Assembly (NCBI GenBank): GCA_027575765.1
Contig: JANBPT010000020.1
Location: 1-64,000, forward strand
Reading direction: 5' to 3'
Source: Tieghemiomyces parasiticus
Taxonomy: Eukaryota > Kickxellomycota > Dimargaritomycetes > Dimargaritales > Dimargaritaceae
Length of the DNA: 64,000 nucleotides
Under the pieces are notes generated by a model that saw only the letters and a program-made list of their open reading frames with translations, did no database searches and had not been told where the DNA came from. Made by a program: the position numbers and the translations under genes. Below, in pieces: positions 11,244-24,400 of this stretch; position 1 is the stretch's first letter; each line of letters opens with the position of its first letter.

Positions 11244-14200
11244 ATGCCCGACGAGACTAGGCCAGCTCTCAAATCGACTCAGGCGGCCACAAGGAGAGGG
11301 TCTCCGCGAAGTCCGCCGGCCTTCAAGCCCACTGCGGGAACCATTTCTCCGCCGGCGAATCTCAGCCGGGCCTCCATCACGGCTAGCACCAACACCACGC
11401 AAGGAGGCGGTCACCACGCCCGCCCGCGGCCTGCCCTTGGCAAGCGGGTGGGGACCGCGAGTAGCAGCACCAGCACCTTACTGGCTGAGCCCGCCGTAGA
11501 GACTATACCAATTCACGCTAGGGTGGGCCCGGCAACCATCGACCAAGGCAACTGTGGCGACCCGGAGGCCAACGGTCCGGCCTGGGCCGACCCGAATTCG
11601 GACCCACTACACCGCAAGACGGGCCCCGCGGCCGCCAGTTCTCCCACTTCGCCCTCAACCTCGCCTCGAACCGGCGGCGGAGGTCGACTCACCGGTCGCC
11701 GTCTCCCAAACTTTGGCAAATTACATGTCTACGTGCGCAGCCTGATTCTCAACGTGCCTGTGAAACGGCCCTACATCATTTTGACCCTGGGCGATCAGCT
11801 CTACCAGACCTCCGTGGCATCCACGCCAACCGGCGACTGGAACGAAGGGTTCGAGTTTTTGGTGACCTACCACACCCAGCTCTTCGGAACGTGTCAGCTC
11901 GACCTCTGGGATAGCGTCACCCTCCTACCTGACCGACACATCGGCCGCAGCGAGATAAAGCTGCAGTTATTGGAGGGCCTCCCCGCCGATTTCACCAGGT
12001 AAGTCCGTACGCTGATGGTTAATGGTCGACCAAAGAAGCGTCGGAAGGGGGGGATGTAATTCTAGGTGGCACTGACCGGCCTTGGCGATTCCAGCCTCTG
12101 CCCGCCTGGAATGGCATGCCTATACTAAATCCAGCCCTCCTCACCTGTCTTTCACGTATCCTTAAACCTCTTCCCTTTTCCCCTCCCCCACTCTGGCCTC
12201 GACTTCTATCACTATTATCGTCCAGTTACTATGAAATTTGGGACCGCAAGCAGTCGGCTGGGACCGTGTCTGAGGTCAAGAAGCGCGAGATCATGTCCAA
12301 GAATATTGGCGCACTCCAGGTCCGGGTCTGCTACCAGTTCCAGCGGCTTGAGGACAAACCCTCGTTAGCCGAACGCCGCAACCTCGTGCGCGTGGCCAAC
12401 GTCCACCCGACCTCGGCCCTCCCAAAGCAGTTCAGCGGGCGAAAGCCATCGAGACCGTCCATCACGGCGCAGAGTTCCACCCCGACCCTACGCAACGATG
12501 CGGGCCCGGCTTCGGAACCGACCGGCGAGAAAGCATCCGATCCGGAAGCCGATCCCGACGACGCCCGCATCAACCAGGAATTTGACCGACGCCTAGGCGG
12601 AGCCCAGCGGGCGGCGAACCGGTATCGCCAGCAGACCCCCACGGATGACGCGGCCACCGCGGAAGCCAACCTCAGTGACCACGATACGGCGTCGACCGTC
12701 AGCTTCGAATTCACTACCTTCGAGCACGAGTACGATCTGAATGGTAGTGACGTCGAGGACGGAACCGCCGGTCCCACGGCTACCAACGCCCCGAGCGTGG
12801 TGGCCCACTACCCGCTACGGCGCCCGGTGGATGCGCTGAGTTCACAGCCCAACCTGCTCAACTACCTGGGAACGGCGGGCAAGTACCTGCTGGCCGAGGA
12901 CACCTTGAAGGTGGTCAAATCGGTGCTACGTGTGGTGTATGCCTTCCACCAGGGCCTCGAGCTGGCCCCTACCGAGTTGCTATCGGCGATGCTGATCCTG
13001 GACAAGTATTACCGCATCGAGCCGCTCTTCGTCCCCGTCACGACCGATCCTAACCGGCGCGACATGGACCTGGCCCGACTGGAAGTGGTGGGTCGGTACT
13101 GCAAGTTCAGTATGGCCACTTACGGCTGGCGCGGCCTCTATTTTTTTGGGAAGGGTGGACGTGGTCTCCTGGTGGACTCCATGACGGCCCACTCTGACCT
13201 CCTCAACGCCCGTACCTACCTGGGCCTCCCCGAGGAAGATATTCTGGCCTACGAGTTTCGGTCGGTGGCCCTCTTTCAGCCTAGCTATTTTCTAGCCTAC
13301 GACCAGACCACCGGTGCCGTGGTGCTCAGTGTGCGTGGAACCATGAGTACCCAGGATACGCTTGTGGACCTCGTTTGCGAGTACCAAAAGTGGCGAGGCG
13401 GTTTAGTCCATTCCGGTATCAAGGCCTCCGCCAACTGGCTGATGACTAACGTGATGCCGCTCGCCCTAGCCCACGCCAAGCGGCTCGGCGCCACTAAATT
13501 GATCATCGTCGGTCATTCGCTAGGTGGTAGTGCCGCTGCCTTGCTCACCATGATGGTTCTGGAGCACTTGCTACCACCCGAGGACAAAGGGACGGATGGG
13601 CAGGATGGCCACGACCAGAATGACGAAAAAGTGCTACGTCAACCACAACATCGCCGCCAACCCTCGGGTGGGGCCACCTCACCTACGCCGCTCCCCACCC
13701 GCCCTCTCCGTAACCCACTCAGCCGGCGCGGTGGTCCCGCCTCAGACTTCCAGGTCCACTGTTACGCCTTTGGACCGGCCCCGTGCGTCTCTCGAAACCT
13801 CCTCGACCGGTATCGCGATCACATATCGTCCTATGTCTACCGAGACGACCTGGTCTGTCGGCTCAACTACGGATCGGTGGTTAAACTGAAGGGCATGATC
13901 ACGGTGGCCGCCGAAATGGCCGACGCCCTCCCTCAGGAACTCTTGCGGGCCGGTTGGCAATTCCCCGTCGAGCTGGTACCGTGGCTGACCCGCGTTCCTC
14001 CCCCGGTAGCACAGGGTGGGGGCGAAGGGACGGCCGCAGCAACGGTAACGGCCGCCCACGAAGTCACCGGAGCGGCCCTCGCGGCTGATATCCGCGCCCA
14101 CGGGAAGACCATCTCGGCCAGTGATCTCAAGTGGCTGCTACGGATGCGTCAGCTCCACGCCGCCCGCCGTGAACTGAACGAACAGGAACCCGAGCTAAAT

Positions 14201-15328
14201 AAGTTGTACTTGCCGGGTCGTGTGTACTTGTTTTATCCGGAAAAGATTGACGCTGCAGCGGTCCCTGTAACAATGGGATCGTCACGGTCTGCCACTACGG
14301 CTACAGCCGGCGTCACCACCACCACCACCGGTACGACCAAGAAAGGCGCCCCATTGGTCTCCCCAGAACCTGCTTCGTCCCGTATTCTCTCACTGGTTTC
14401 CCGCACCACTTCCTTCACACAGGGGGTGACGGTTACCTCAGCCCTAGGTCCGCTGGGTACTCGACCCCACCACCAGATCATCGATGTTGAAGCGCCTGGG
14501 GAACCTATGGAGACCACTGCCACTAAGCTTAGCACGCCGCAGCCACCCGGATCGCTATATCCTTGGGCACCCCCGGCTGGCGAAGTGATGGACGTTAACT
14601 ACTACGTCACCTCTCCGCTCGAACGGGCCCTCTTGTCCCAGAGCCCACCAACGTCAACAAAGCCCGGCCAATCATTCTCTCCAGTCGTGACCCCGGCCGC
14701 TCTATCCGAACGTGAAATGGTCGAGTTGATAAGAGGGAGTTGTGAAGGCGAGTCCGTTCCCCCGGCGCCGCGTTTGCGGTCGGATTCCTCAGGTCTCAAG
14801 AAAGGCAGTGCCCCTACCACCACCGGCCAACCACCGCCCGTGACTGCGAGCTCAAGCTGGCTGAGTATGTTAGGGTTGAATTTCGGCCCGCCAACGCCGC
14901 CGCCGCCGCCGCCATCTGAGCCCACCACTGGCGCGGGGACCACCGTCACAACAAAACCCATACGCATTCCCGGTACCGAACGTAGCCTGCACCGCCGGTC
15001 CGACGAAAGCCTGGGTGGCGGCAGACCTAGTAACCACGCCCTTAATCATCATGGTTATGGCCACCACCAGCCGCTGCGACGGGAAACCTCGGCCGAGTCC
15101 GTTGCCTCGTCACTGTCCACCTCAGCCCCCGAGAGAACCACTTTGGCGGGCGAAGGTGCCGCCGGGGAGGCCACTGTCAGTTACCTCCGCACCGTCCTCC
15201 AGACGGCCGATACGGATGACTTTACCGAGCTTACCATCCGCCCCAACATGTTCGCTGACCATATGCCGAACGTATACGAGGAGGCCTTCACTAAGGCCCG
15301 CGAAACGGCAATGCGCAAGCTGGCATGA
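11244..15328 (+). CDS. C2-domain class 3 lipase, sn1-specific diacylglycerol lipase type
   Basis: Two exons, 11244-11998 and 12226-15328, join through a GTAAGT...CAG intron of 227 nt. The split codon restores Ser in FTSYYEIWD, the end of a C2-like domain, giving 1285 residues. Residues 1-150 are disordered; the C2 domain covers about 155-290; a Ser/Thr-rich linker follows; the alpha/beta-hydrolase starts near 470. The nucleophile elbow GHSLGG has Ser683. RDDLVCRL near 791-798 supplies the likely acid (Asp792 or Asp793). DHMP with His1264 near the C terminus matches the third triad residue of diacylglycerol lipases. The family cleaves diacylglycerol at sn-1; C2 domains bind membranes or calcium. 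Low-complexity inserts, including a Pro run near 1140, separate the catalytic residues. I see no N-terminal four-helix membrane region like that of animal DAGL alpha. It converges on VMA5. Confidence 0.88.
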
Positions 15329-15710
15329 CTCGTGCTTGCATGTGCTGGTTCGAAGGAGGGAGGGATCTAGTCTGCCAATCGTGACTTGTCCATTTTTAAA
15401 CTTAGAATTCGGACTGGGCCATTTAGGCTCAATTGTATTATAATACAGCCCACCCAGCCTTATTTACTATGGTTTTCTGGTTTTGGTTTTGGTTTTGGTT
15501 TTGATATAAATATAAATATATTTTACTTTAGAAATACGCCTTGACCGCCTCGTAAGCCATTTAATGTGCAAAAGTTAAACATCGTAAAAAAACGCATGGG
15601 AGAACTCAGCGCGAACCCCGCGGAATCCAAGGGAGAAGTGGTATAAAATTAAAACCAAAAGCAAAGGAGTTAAACTCAACGAGATGCACTAGTCCTGGGG
15701 CAGGTTCGCT
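15329..15710. other. Convergent 3' spacer with TTTTGG repeat
   Basis: This 382-nt gap separates the stop codons of the lipase (+) and VMA5 (-), so it holds both 3' ends. An AT-rich centre (about 15479-15525) contains TTTTGG repeats followed by TATAAA-type sequence, suitable for 3'-end formation. Confidence 0.6.
15481..15504. repeat. TTTTGG hexamer repeat (4 units)
   Basis: Three perfect TTTTGG units and a fourth ending in A stand in tandem, directly before an AT-rich run of TATAAA-like words, between two convergent genes. Confidence 0.85.
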
Positions 15711-17209
15711 TTAGTGATCCTTTTCGAAGATATCCCAGTTGACGTTAAACAGAACAAACGGGGTGTACTCGCTGCCCAGCACGCTCTGGAACTCGTCCAG
15801 GTGGTTTCCGTCGTCATGGTCGGCCGCCTTGGCCTTGCCCGTGGGCTTCTGGGCACGCTGACCTTCAAGGCTGGCGTAGCGGGCCACCAGGCTATCACGC
15901 AGCTTCATTTCGGTCTTGGGCTTGGGCTAGGATAATCATAAGGAAAAGGTGATGAGTGGCAGGGCTCGTTAGGGTTAGTGTTGGTGTAGAAAGATAGAGA
16001 GAGACAGAAATCAGTCGCCTCTCATATGGAATACCGGGCCAAACGCATATCCATCCGACCACATGAAAGCCACGGTAGCCTTACCTTAATCAGGGCGGCG
16101 ATGAAATCCGGAGGCAGACCGTAACGCAGCACCGACTCGACAAATACGCGCAGGGCCTTAATATGGATCCAGGAGGCGAAGGCCTCGCCAAAACTGGCGT
16201 GAGCCCACTGGGTCAACGTGGTCTGAAGCTCCTTCTCCTCGCTCTGGGCGGCCAGCAGGGCGCTCCGGTCGTTCTGTTCCTGGTCAGGGTCGAAACGGAA
16301 ATCACGCACGATATACTTGTGGTCGCGGCACTTGGCGCCGAATTCCTCGGCGACGCGCTGGAAGACCGTCACGCCGTATAGGGTGTAGTCATTGTCGGTC
16401 GCAATCTCGCGGCTGGACCGCGGCACAACCATCTGAGTGAGGGTCTCGTACTCGGCGGCCCATTCCTTGCGTAGATTGTTAGGGACGGCCACAAACAGGG
16501 TCTGCAGGTACTCCGAGTCCTGCACGACGTGATCTTCCTTAATTACATTGGCCAGGTTCCGGATGGACAAGTTGCCGTTCTGCTTGCGGTTCAAGGCTAG
16601 GAGATTACCCTTCACCTGGTTGTATGCGCCCATCTTGGTCTTGAGGGCACCCTCAATGATACTGACTTGCTGCGCAATGGCCTGCACCACGTCGTCCAGG
16701 GCCTTGTCGGTGCGGTACTTGGTGGTGTCCCAGCTGAAGCTCTTGAGGTACTGGTCCACCGACTTACCGCCGATGGACAGCATGCTGGCCAGGACCTGCT
16801 CGTCACCCTGGACCAGGTTGCGCAGCACGTCGGCTAGCTTGGTGGCCAGGGCGCCGTAAGTCTGGTCGGTCTTGACCAGTTCGTCCGAGAGCTGCACCAG
16901 GCTGTCGAGAGTGCCGATCTGTCCAGGCGGGAAGGGGTCGGCGGCGCCAGGAGGTAAGGGTGAGGAGGGAGGGAGAGGTTAAGTACGGGGTGGTGACTAG
17001 TGCAAAACTCCGGGCCCTTGAAGCGGTATGGGCGGCACGCCACAACCCCGTCGGGGTCTTAATTTGCTACTACTCAAACTCACCTTAAACTCCGGGATGC
17101 TGAAGGTGCAGAGGTCGTGCTGGTCACCTGCCACTTCCGCGCGAAGGCGCTGCCAGGCAGCGTTACGGTCCCCGGCGGCGGGCAGCGACAGGAGCCAGTA
17201 GTTGGGCAT
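15711..17209 (-). CDS. VMA5: V-type proton ATPase subunit C
   Basis: Three minus-strand exons, 17084-17209, 16085-16918 and 15711-15926, splice in phase 0 to 391 residues, close to the usual length of subunit C. The N terminus MPNYWLLSLPA and the junction sequence FKIGTLDSLVQLSDEL are characteristic, as are KYIVRDF, the RYGLPPDF segment and the C-terminal FVLFNVNWD. Introns are 165 and 158 nt, with GTGAGT...CAG and GTAAGG...TAG ends. Subunit C is the stator collar piece linking V1 peripheral stalks to Vo. It is released during reversible disassembly of the pump and supports acidification of vacuole and endosomes. The start is the only ATG giving the conserved N terminus. Nothing appears broken. 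Confidence 0.96.
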
Positions 17210-18486
17210 AGTGAGTCGATAAACGCACAGGGTGGGAGAGGGAGGTCGTTACTTGGCGCCGAGAATAATATGCTTAAACACTACAAGGAGGGGCGATGGG
17301 ATAGGTGGGTCGAGCAAAGGCGGCTAGGAAAGGATGCGGACTGTGACGGTGAGGGTTGCGAAGAAGACGGTTAAAAAGAGGGACAGGTCTAATAGAAATG
17401 CGAGGCCGAGCCTTGACGAGGAGTGGCGAATGTAGTTGCAACTACGAAAGAACGATGGAAGGTTAAGAATGAGCACACAGGGCGGAATGAAAGTAAAGGT
17501 GCCAGCTAAACCGGGCGGTGGAGTGCGGGGAAGGTAGACCCTGGACCCGACGTGTCGACTGCGTCAAAGGTGTAAAGGTCGGAAGGGAGGAGAATAGCGT
17601 AGCCATCCAAGCTGGCACCGCGCAAACGCAGCTTAAGCCCTCGGGGTCAGCCAGCTTCCCCCTCCCCCATGAGTAAGGTTGATGGCCAGCGAGTCCCGCA
17701 GGCCTGCCGTTGGGTTGTCGCGGAACACTGGGGGGCTGTCCGACCCTGGCACCACAGCGGCCAAGGTGAAGCTGACTAGGGCGTGTCGGCGGCAATGGGC
17801 TGGCCCCCATCTACTTCTTCCTCCCTTGCCCCAATCGGCCCGTCTTGTGTACCTCACACTCTCCCCCTCCCTCTAATGCCAGCGAGCGGTGAAGTGGCCC
17901 TGTCCTACCCTAGAAGGGGTCAGCTGGGGTAGAAGAAAAAGGCGTACGACACCTGGTAGACAGCCTTCGCCGGTCTACCACTTCCACTAAACGAGTGAGT
18001 GGCGACGGCATAAGCGTGTAACTGAACTCGAGTGGTGCCAACCTCCCTCCATTGATCGTATGGTTGGAACATAGCAACCGGGCTTAGCCCATGATGGGCA
18101 CAACTGCCAACCGTAAATCAGGCACTCTATAGTTGGGGGTACAAGTAGTAAATTGTTAAGGTTGTGGATATAAACACATACTAGGGCTAACAGATACTGA
18201 GAAGCGACGCAGGAAAGGGGAGCAGTAAGGGATACAGATAAAAGGGCTGACAAAGAGTTTCTAACATATATAGCAAAACCATAAAAATAAGAGGAGTATG
18301 ACGCGGAGCGGATAGAGGTTTACGATCAAAGTAACAGATCGAGCGGGAGAGGCGAGATGGGATATCAATACGTAGAACGGGTGATCGAGGGTGGGAAGGT
18401 GCTTCAAGGCGCCAATAAGGCCAGAGGAGACGGGGAGAGGCGAAAGGGTTGTTCGATTTATCGGCAAGGGAAAAGTTAGGCGGCTC
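17210..18486. other. Spacer between VMA5 and RasGAP genes
   Basis: It contains the VMA5 promoter and leader, purine-rich on the plus strand and so pyrimidine-rich in transcript sense, and the 3' untranslated region of the RasGAP gene. No further coding exon is supported: VMA5 is complete at its N terminus, and frames in 17.4-18.4 kb are short and without domains. Confidence 0.5.
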
Positions 18487-21400
18487 CTAGCTCACGATCC
18501 GGTCCACCAGGGTAGAGGCCAGAGCGGCGTTCCGACGCATAGTGGCGGGTAAGATATTTTCAAAGGTGGTGGCATCGATGAGGCCAGCGAACCCAAGTTC
18601 ATGCAGCTTCTCTTCGTGAGAGAGACGGCCGGCCGAGCTGTCGGACTTGATGGACATGCCGCCACTGTGGATGGACGTGGCGGACGACTTCGGGGCTCCG
18701 GTACTGCCAGTGCCACTGCCGGCGAGCGAGGATCCCGTGACCTTACCGATCCGCTTGCGAAGGCCTACCACCGAAATGAGAATCGACTGGATGGCCTCCA
18801 GGGTGGGCAAGTGCTGGCTGCTAGCCAGCGCCGCATTCATTTTGGGTAGCAGGGAGTGGTACACCAAGGCGAAGGTCTCCGGGAATGTGACCGCGACCTC
18901 CGACAGGAACCCGTACAAAAACAGCTGCTCGCCCTCGTACTGTGTCATGTTGAGCATAACCACCAAGAACGAGGCCAGAAGCACGGCTGAGGTGTCGGTA
19001 GGGCTCTCGAACCGGTCCAAAATGCGGTGGTAGCAGTGCTGCACGGGCAGATTCTCGAGGCGCAGGTCGCCCAGGCCGAGGTGCCACATGAGCTCGGCAA
19101 GCTCGCCGTTCTTGGCCGACACCGGGAGTAAGGGCACCACCGCGCCCAGCACCTGAGCCGAGACGCGCTTGGTGGCCGTGCCGGGCGCCGCCCCGCGGGC
19201 GGTGTGCACCCCAATGAAGGTATGCAGCAGGTTGAGTACCGCACCTTTACTATTCGGATGGTGCAGGCCCTTAAGGAGGAGGGTGGCCAGCGCAAAAGAA
19301 AAGTCGGTGTGGAAGTTGACCCCGGTGGTCCCGTCGATGGCCGCCATGGTGTCTTCGAACGGCTGGCGGGTGGCCAGCAAAAACTCGTAGGGCATGGTGT
19401 CCACCAGGAACCCCTGGGTGTCGAGGGCGCGCAGGGTTTCCTCGAGCAAGGCCAGTCCGCTAATGAAGAGGTGCACGTGACCAATCTGGAGGACGGCCAC
19501 TGCGAGCCAAAATAGGGACGGCAAAAACTGCGAGTCGATGGGGAGCTTGTTGACCAGCTTGGTCAAGCACAGCACGATACTCTGGATCAAGTTGGTGTCC
19601 TTGTCGTCAAAGGCGGCCAGGGCCCCGCGCAGGGTGACAAGCACCTGGTACAGCAGATCGTCGTCCACCTCATCGCTGGCCAGGCACCCCAGCATTACGA
19701 AAGCCCGGGGCTGGATGGCAAGGTTGTACTGGAAGGCGGTGCTGGTGACCAAACTCATCCAGCGCGCGCGCCAAGCATTGGCTACGTCGGCGGCGAACGT
19801 GCGGCAGTCCACCACCCCAAGCAGGCTCTGGATAATGGTCTCCAGTGCTACCAGCGACGTGGCATCAGGCATCTCTACGTCAGCCCCGTTGCCGCCGTGC
19901 ACGGCCGCTGCGTTACCCGACACGCGATGCAGCCCAAACATGAGGCGGAACCTTGGCTCCGAGAACTGGGCCACCAGCGAATTGAGGTCCTTGAGGTCGG
20001 CCTTGTCCATGGCCACCGACGCCACCAGCGACTGGATCACGTTGATGACCAGGCCGTGCACGGAGGTGCGAATACTGGCGGGTCCGATCCCGATCACCAT
20101 CGTTAGGTTGAAGAAGATCTCCGGGAGGTACTGCTGGGCAGCGGCCGGGTTGTTGTACATGAGCATCAGGCTAAACCGGATCAGCACCGCAATTTCGCTC
20201 CAGCTGGGGTGCTCGAGCAAGGTACGTGCCGGGCTGACCGAGGTACGTACCAGCAGCTTCCGCAACCGCGAGATGAGCTTGGCGGTGCGTACGTTGACCG
20301 CGGCCAGGGTCACGATCGTGTTGGCAAGGACCTCGGCCTGGGCGCTGAACGGGCCACACTCGACCGCGTACTGCACGAAGAAGTTGAGTACGACGTCCAG
20401 AAGTTCCTCGGCGCGGCCAATCTTGCGCCAAATCTTGGCCTGGATGGACGGATACATCTCACTCTCCTTGACGGTGAGTTCAACAAGAACCTTGATCACC
20501 TCCACCGTTTTGGTCAGGCTCAGGCGGTGGTGACCGGCCGCGTGATCGGCGCCGCGCCGGCAGAATAGGGCCAGGTTGGGCAGCCAAGGCGCCATGTACT
20601 CGAGGCACAGGTGCTTCAGGGGGGTGCTCGATTTGCCGAACCCGACAAAGCACTCGCTCAGAAACTCTAGGGTGAAGCGGGGCTCGCACGCGGCGATCTT
20701 GTGCGAGATCGAGATGATGAAGTTGGTGTTGTTGGCCGGGATGCAGAGGCCCGCTGCGTTGAAGAGAAGGTTCCCCACGTCAAAGTTGAAGTTGAGGCTA
20801 AGCGCGTAGAGAAGGTTGTAGGCGGCCAGGCGCAAGTTGGGGTCATCACTGCCAGAGTTGAGCAGAGCCATGTTGAGCAGCGTACCGGGAACGTCGTTGG
20901 GCCGAATCAGGCGCTCGGATAGAGTGGCCGGCTTGGACATTTGGAATCGGGCCCGGGTACTGCGGATGGCCTTGTAGATGAGCTCGTGTTTGGGGCTGGA
21001 GAAGGTCATGGACGAGTTGCCGCGGTCAAACTTGACCACCACCAAGGTCTCGTCATGGCGCGGCGAGGTCACCATGGCCACGTCGTCCACTTCCGAGATG
21101 TGATAAACATCGTTGAAGTAGGAGGACATGCCCACAATCTCTTGCTTCTTGAGCGAGGTGATTTGGATGGCCTCGTTGGTGATCTTGATGATGGTCGGCA
21201 TCGGCGCCTTCATATGGTAGACGCGACTAACGGGCGAGATATTGACGCCATTGTCGGTTTCAAGCGACACTGTTCCCTTGGGAAGATCCAGGTCGGCCGG
21301 GTTGATGTGAGCGTACAGATCGTTGAGGTTGAAGGGAAACACGATACGTTTGGTCAACTTGAGGGGAACGGTACTGAGCAGACGCTTCGTGTAGTGCTTG

Positions 21401-24400
21401 AAGGATGAGTTAACGTTGTACATGTACACCGTGTGTAGGTTCTGCACCAGGGGTTCCGGGAGGAGCTGGAGGAACTGGTTAATCCATTGCGACTGGACCT
21501 CGTTAGCGTGCCCAAATTGTGTCAAGTCCATGAGCAGCTCAAACGGTTTCTTCATGAGGGGCTCCAGCGTCTGGAACACGTGTAGCATAAGGAGGTCCAT
21601 ATCGGTGGCATCGGCGATCAGGCGGCGGGCAATGAAGTACACCACGGGACGCTTCTCCTTGGACGGGCCACCCTCGTAAAAGAGCTTCTTGAGCTTGATC
21701 GGGTCGGTGCCACGGTGCGCGTTGCGCTGCATAAACTCGCGATACAGTTCGGTGCTGGCGCCGCCCTTCACAGCGGCCAGCACCAGCTCGCCAGTCCCGA
21801 CCTCAGGAGGTTTACCTAACTGGCTAAGCAGGGTACAGAGGAGGTCGTACTGCTTGCGAGACTGGGTGAGTCGATCCAGTTCGGTGGACGGATTTCCGTT
21901 AGCGCCGGCGGCGGCTGGCAGGGATGGGAAAGGCTCCACGGCGGTTGAGTTTGGGCGGCTGGCCCCGACATGGCCTAGCTCGGTTTGGTCGAGGGACACA
22001 CGGGCCAGGGTAGCGGTGACTGTCTCTGTAGAGTCACCACCAACCATCGAATCGCGGGGGCGTACGGCGGCGGTATCAGGCGGCGCTGTAGCAGATAACG
22101 AGAAGGAGCGGTCGGCCGCCGGGGTGGCCGGGGTCGGGATGGTTGGTTCGTGGGCGGTGCGGGCCGCTGGCGGTAGAAGTGCTGCGGGCTTGCCGGGCTT
22201 GATCGACACCAGGTCGCGCCCGATACGTTCCAGGTTGTCGGCTACAAACTTGTGCAGGCGAGCCACATCGGACGGGTCCACAGGTCGCTTAGCCGGTTCG
22301 GAGACTTCGGTGGCCGGAGTGGCCAGGGGTTCCGACAAGGCGGCGACGTACTGGGCCACCCGACGCTTGTGAGCAATCAGAAACTCATTCATCGGGGTCA
22401 TGAAGGCCTCCTTGGTCCCGAAGAGCACGTCATTGGCCAGACTCTGGATGACCTTGGTGGCCAGAATTAGGCCACGGCGCACGTCCTTGCTGACCATACC
22501 AGTGACCAGGCCGTGGGTGTCGGGGGCCACGATGGCCGGGCAAAAGAAGCGAAGGAAGACGAACCCACCCACAGCAGTGGGCTCGGCCCCGGGGAAGCGG
22601 GCGCCCACTACCGATACCAAGAAATGGCAAAAATCGCGAAAGGCGGCGGGCACGCGCGGGCTGGACCGGACAATGGCCTCCAGGAGAGTAGAGCATAGTT
22701 CCCGTAGGTTGTGCAGGTTGTGCTGTGGAGAGGACCCGGCGGACAACTTGGTGGGGTCAAGTTCGAAACTGAACCCGGGCCCGGCCTCAGCGGCACGGGC
22801 AATGATGGCCTGCAGTGCGCACTGCAACGTCTCGCGCAGGTACTCGGATCCGAAAAACTTGCCAAACACCGAGAGTAGGCGGGTGGCAATGCAGTTGCGG
22901 CGGAACATTTCCGGGGCCGAATCAGTCTTGGACAGCTCGCGCTCGGTAACGGCCTTGAGGAGGGGCATGGTCAGTCCGCGGGTGTCAAACACGGCTAGCA
23001 ACACCGAGGCAAGCTCGTCAACATCGGAGACTGGGCAGGCATCGCACAAGGCCAGGGCCACCGCTAGGCCGGGCTCCACCACCAGGTCCAGGAGCTTAGC
23101 CTGCTTCTCAGCGAGGGAGCTCTCCGCCAGGCCGTCAAACTCGGTTCCTTGGTTGAGAATGTTGGTCAGTACTTGCATGAACGACGTGCGGATCTTACTG
23201 TCCTCGTGGTATCCCATGGAGAGGGAGTACTTGAGTCCAGACTCGATGTTGGCGCTCAGTAGGTTGGAGAGGGCCAGGATGGTGTACTCCTTAAGCGGCC
23301 CGAGGTCTTTGACGTACTCCTTGGACTTGGACAGGAGATTCTGCAGGTCCTGGGTCAGCTTAGAGCGGTGGGAGCCCGTCTCAATGATCTCTAAGACCCT
23401 GCACCGGTTGAGAAGCTTGATGAAAAAGGAGAAGTAGCGGAAGAATTGGTGCGACTTGACCACGCGAAGTTCCGCCTCGGGCACGTTCTCCTGGGGCTGC
23501 AGTGGCAGACCGAGGAGGAGGCTGACAATGGTGCGCATACACTCCTGGTCCAGGTCGCGGTGCAACTTCTCGTTCTGGTGATACGCCGCAGAGTCCTCGT
23601 TAGGCAGGTGACCCGCCCCGTCGGGCCCCGCGTGGGCGCCCTTACCACTGCCGGTCGGGCCGCCCGACCCGCCGGCATTGTTTCCGCCCCCGGCGGCGTT
23701 GACGCCACCCACGCTGCCGCTGGGTTGGTGGTGGTGGTGGTGGTGGTGGTGGTGGTGCACGTCACTACTTTTGCCGGAAAAGTCGGACGTCCACGAAATC
23801 ACCAGGTCGAGTAACTTGTTGCGGAATTTGATCTCCTGGCGCAGACTCACATAGTCCTTCTTCTGCATCAGGACCTCGGAGAGTTGGCACATGCGGATCT
23901 TAATCTGCAAGGCGAGCGGGCCGCTGCCGAGTCGCTGCAAATAGCGCGCGAACGAATATACCAGACCGCCCAGGTCCACAGTGAAGAGGCTTACGGTGGG
24001 CTCATGCATGCGCTCCAGAATCATTTTGACCACAGAGATGGCCTGGCCCACGAACAGAGTGCAGTGGTCGGTGCACTGAATGTCGCCCTCGGGGGTGACA
24101 AACCGGTTGACCACGCGCTGCAGGTGGGAGAGTAGGAGGGCGAATAAGGCGGGGCTCAGGTCGCTGCCAAGGATGTCCTTGATGGTCTCACGGACCAGTA
24201 CGTTGTCACAGACCAGGAGGTCCACTAATTCCTGCATGAACCGGTGCAACATCTGCGGGGGATCCACTCCGCTCGTGGTGGGGGCCGCCATTGGAGATGG
24301 GCCGCCGGCGTCCACACCCGAACCTTGCAGGCACACGCCACCCAGGGCACACAGAAACCCGGTGTAATTTTGCCACTCGCCACGATCTTCAGCGCGGGGT

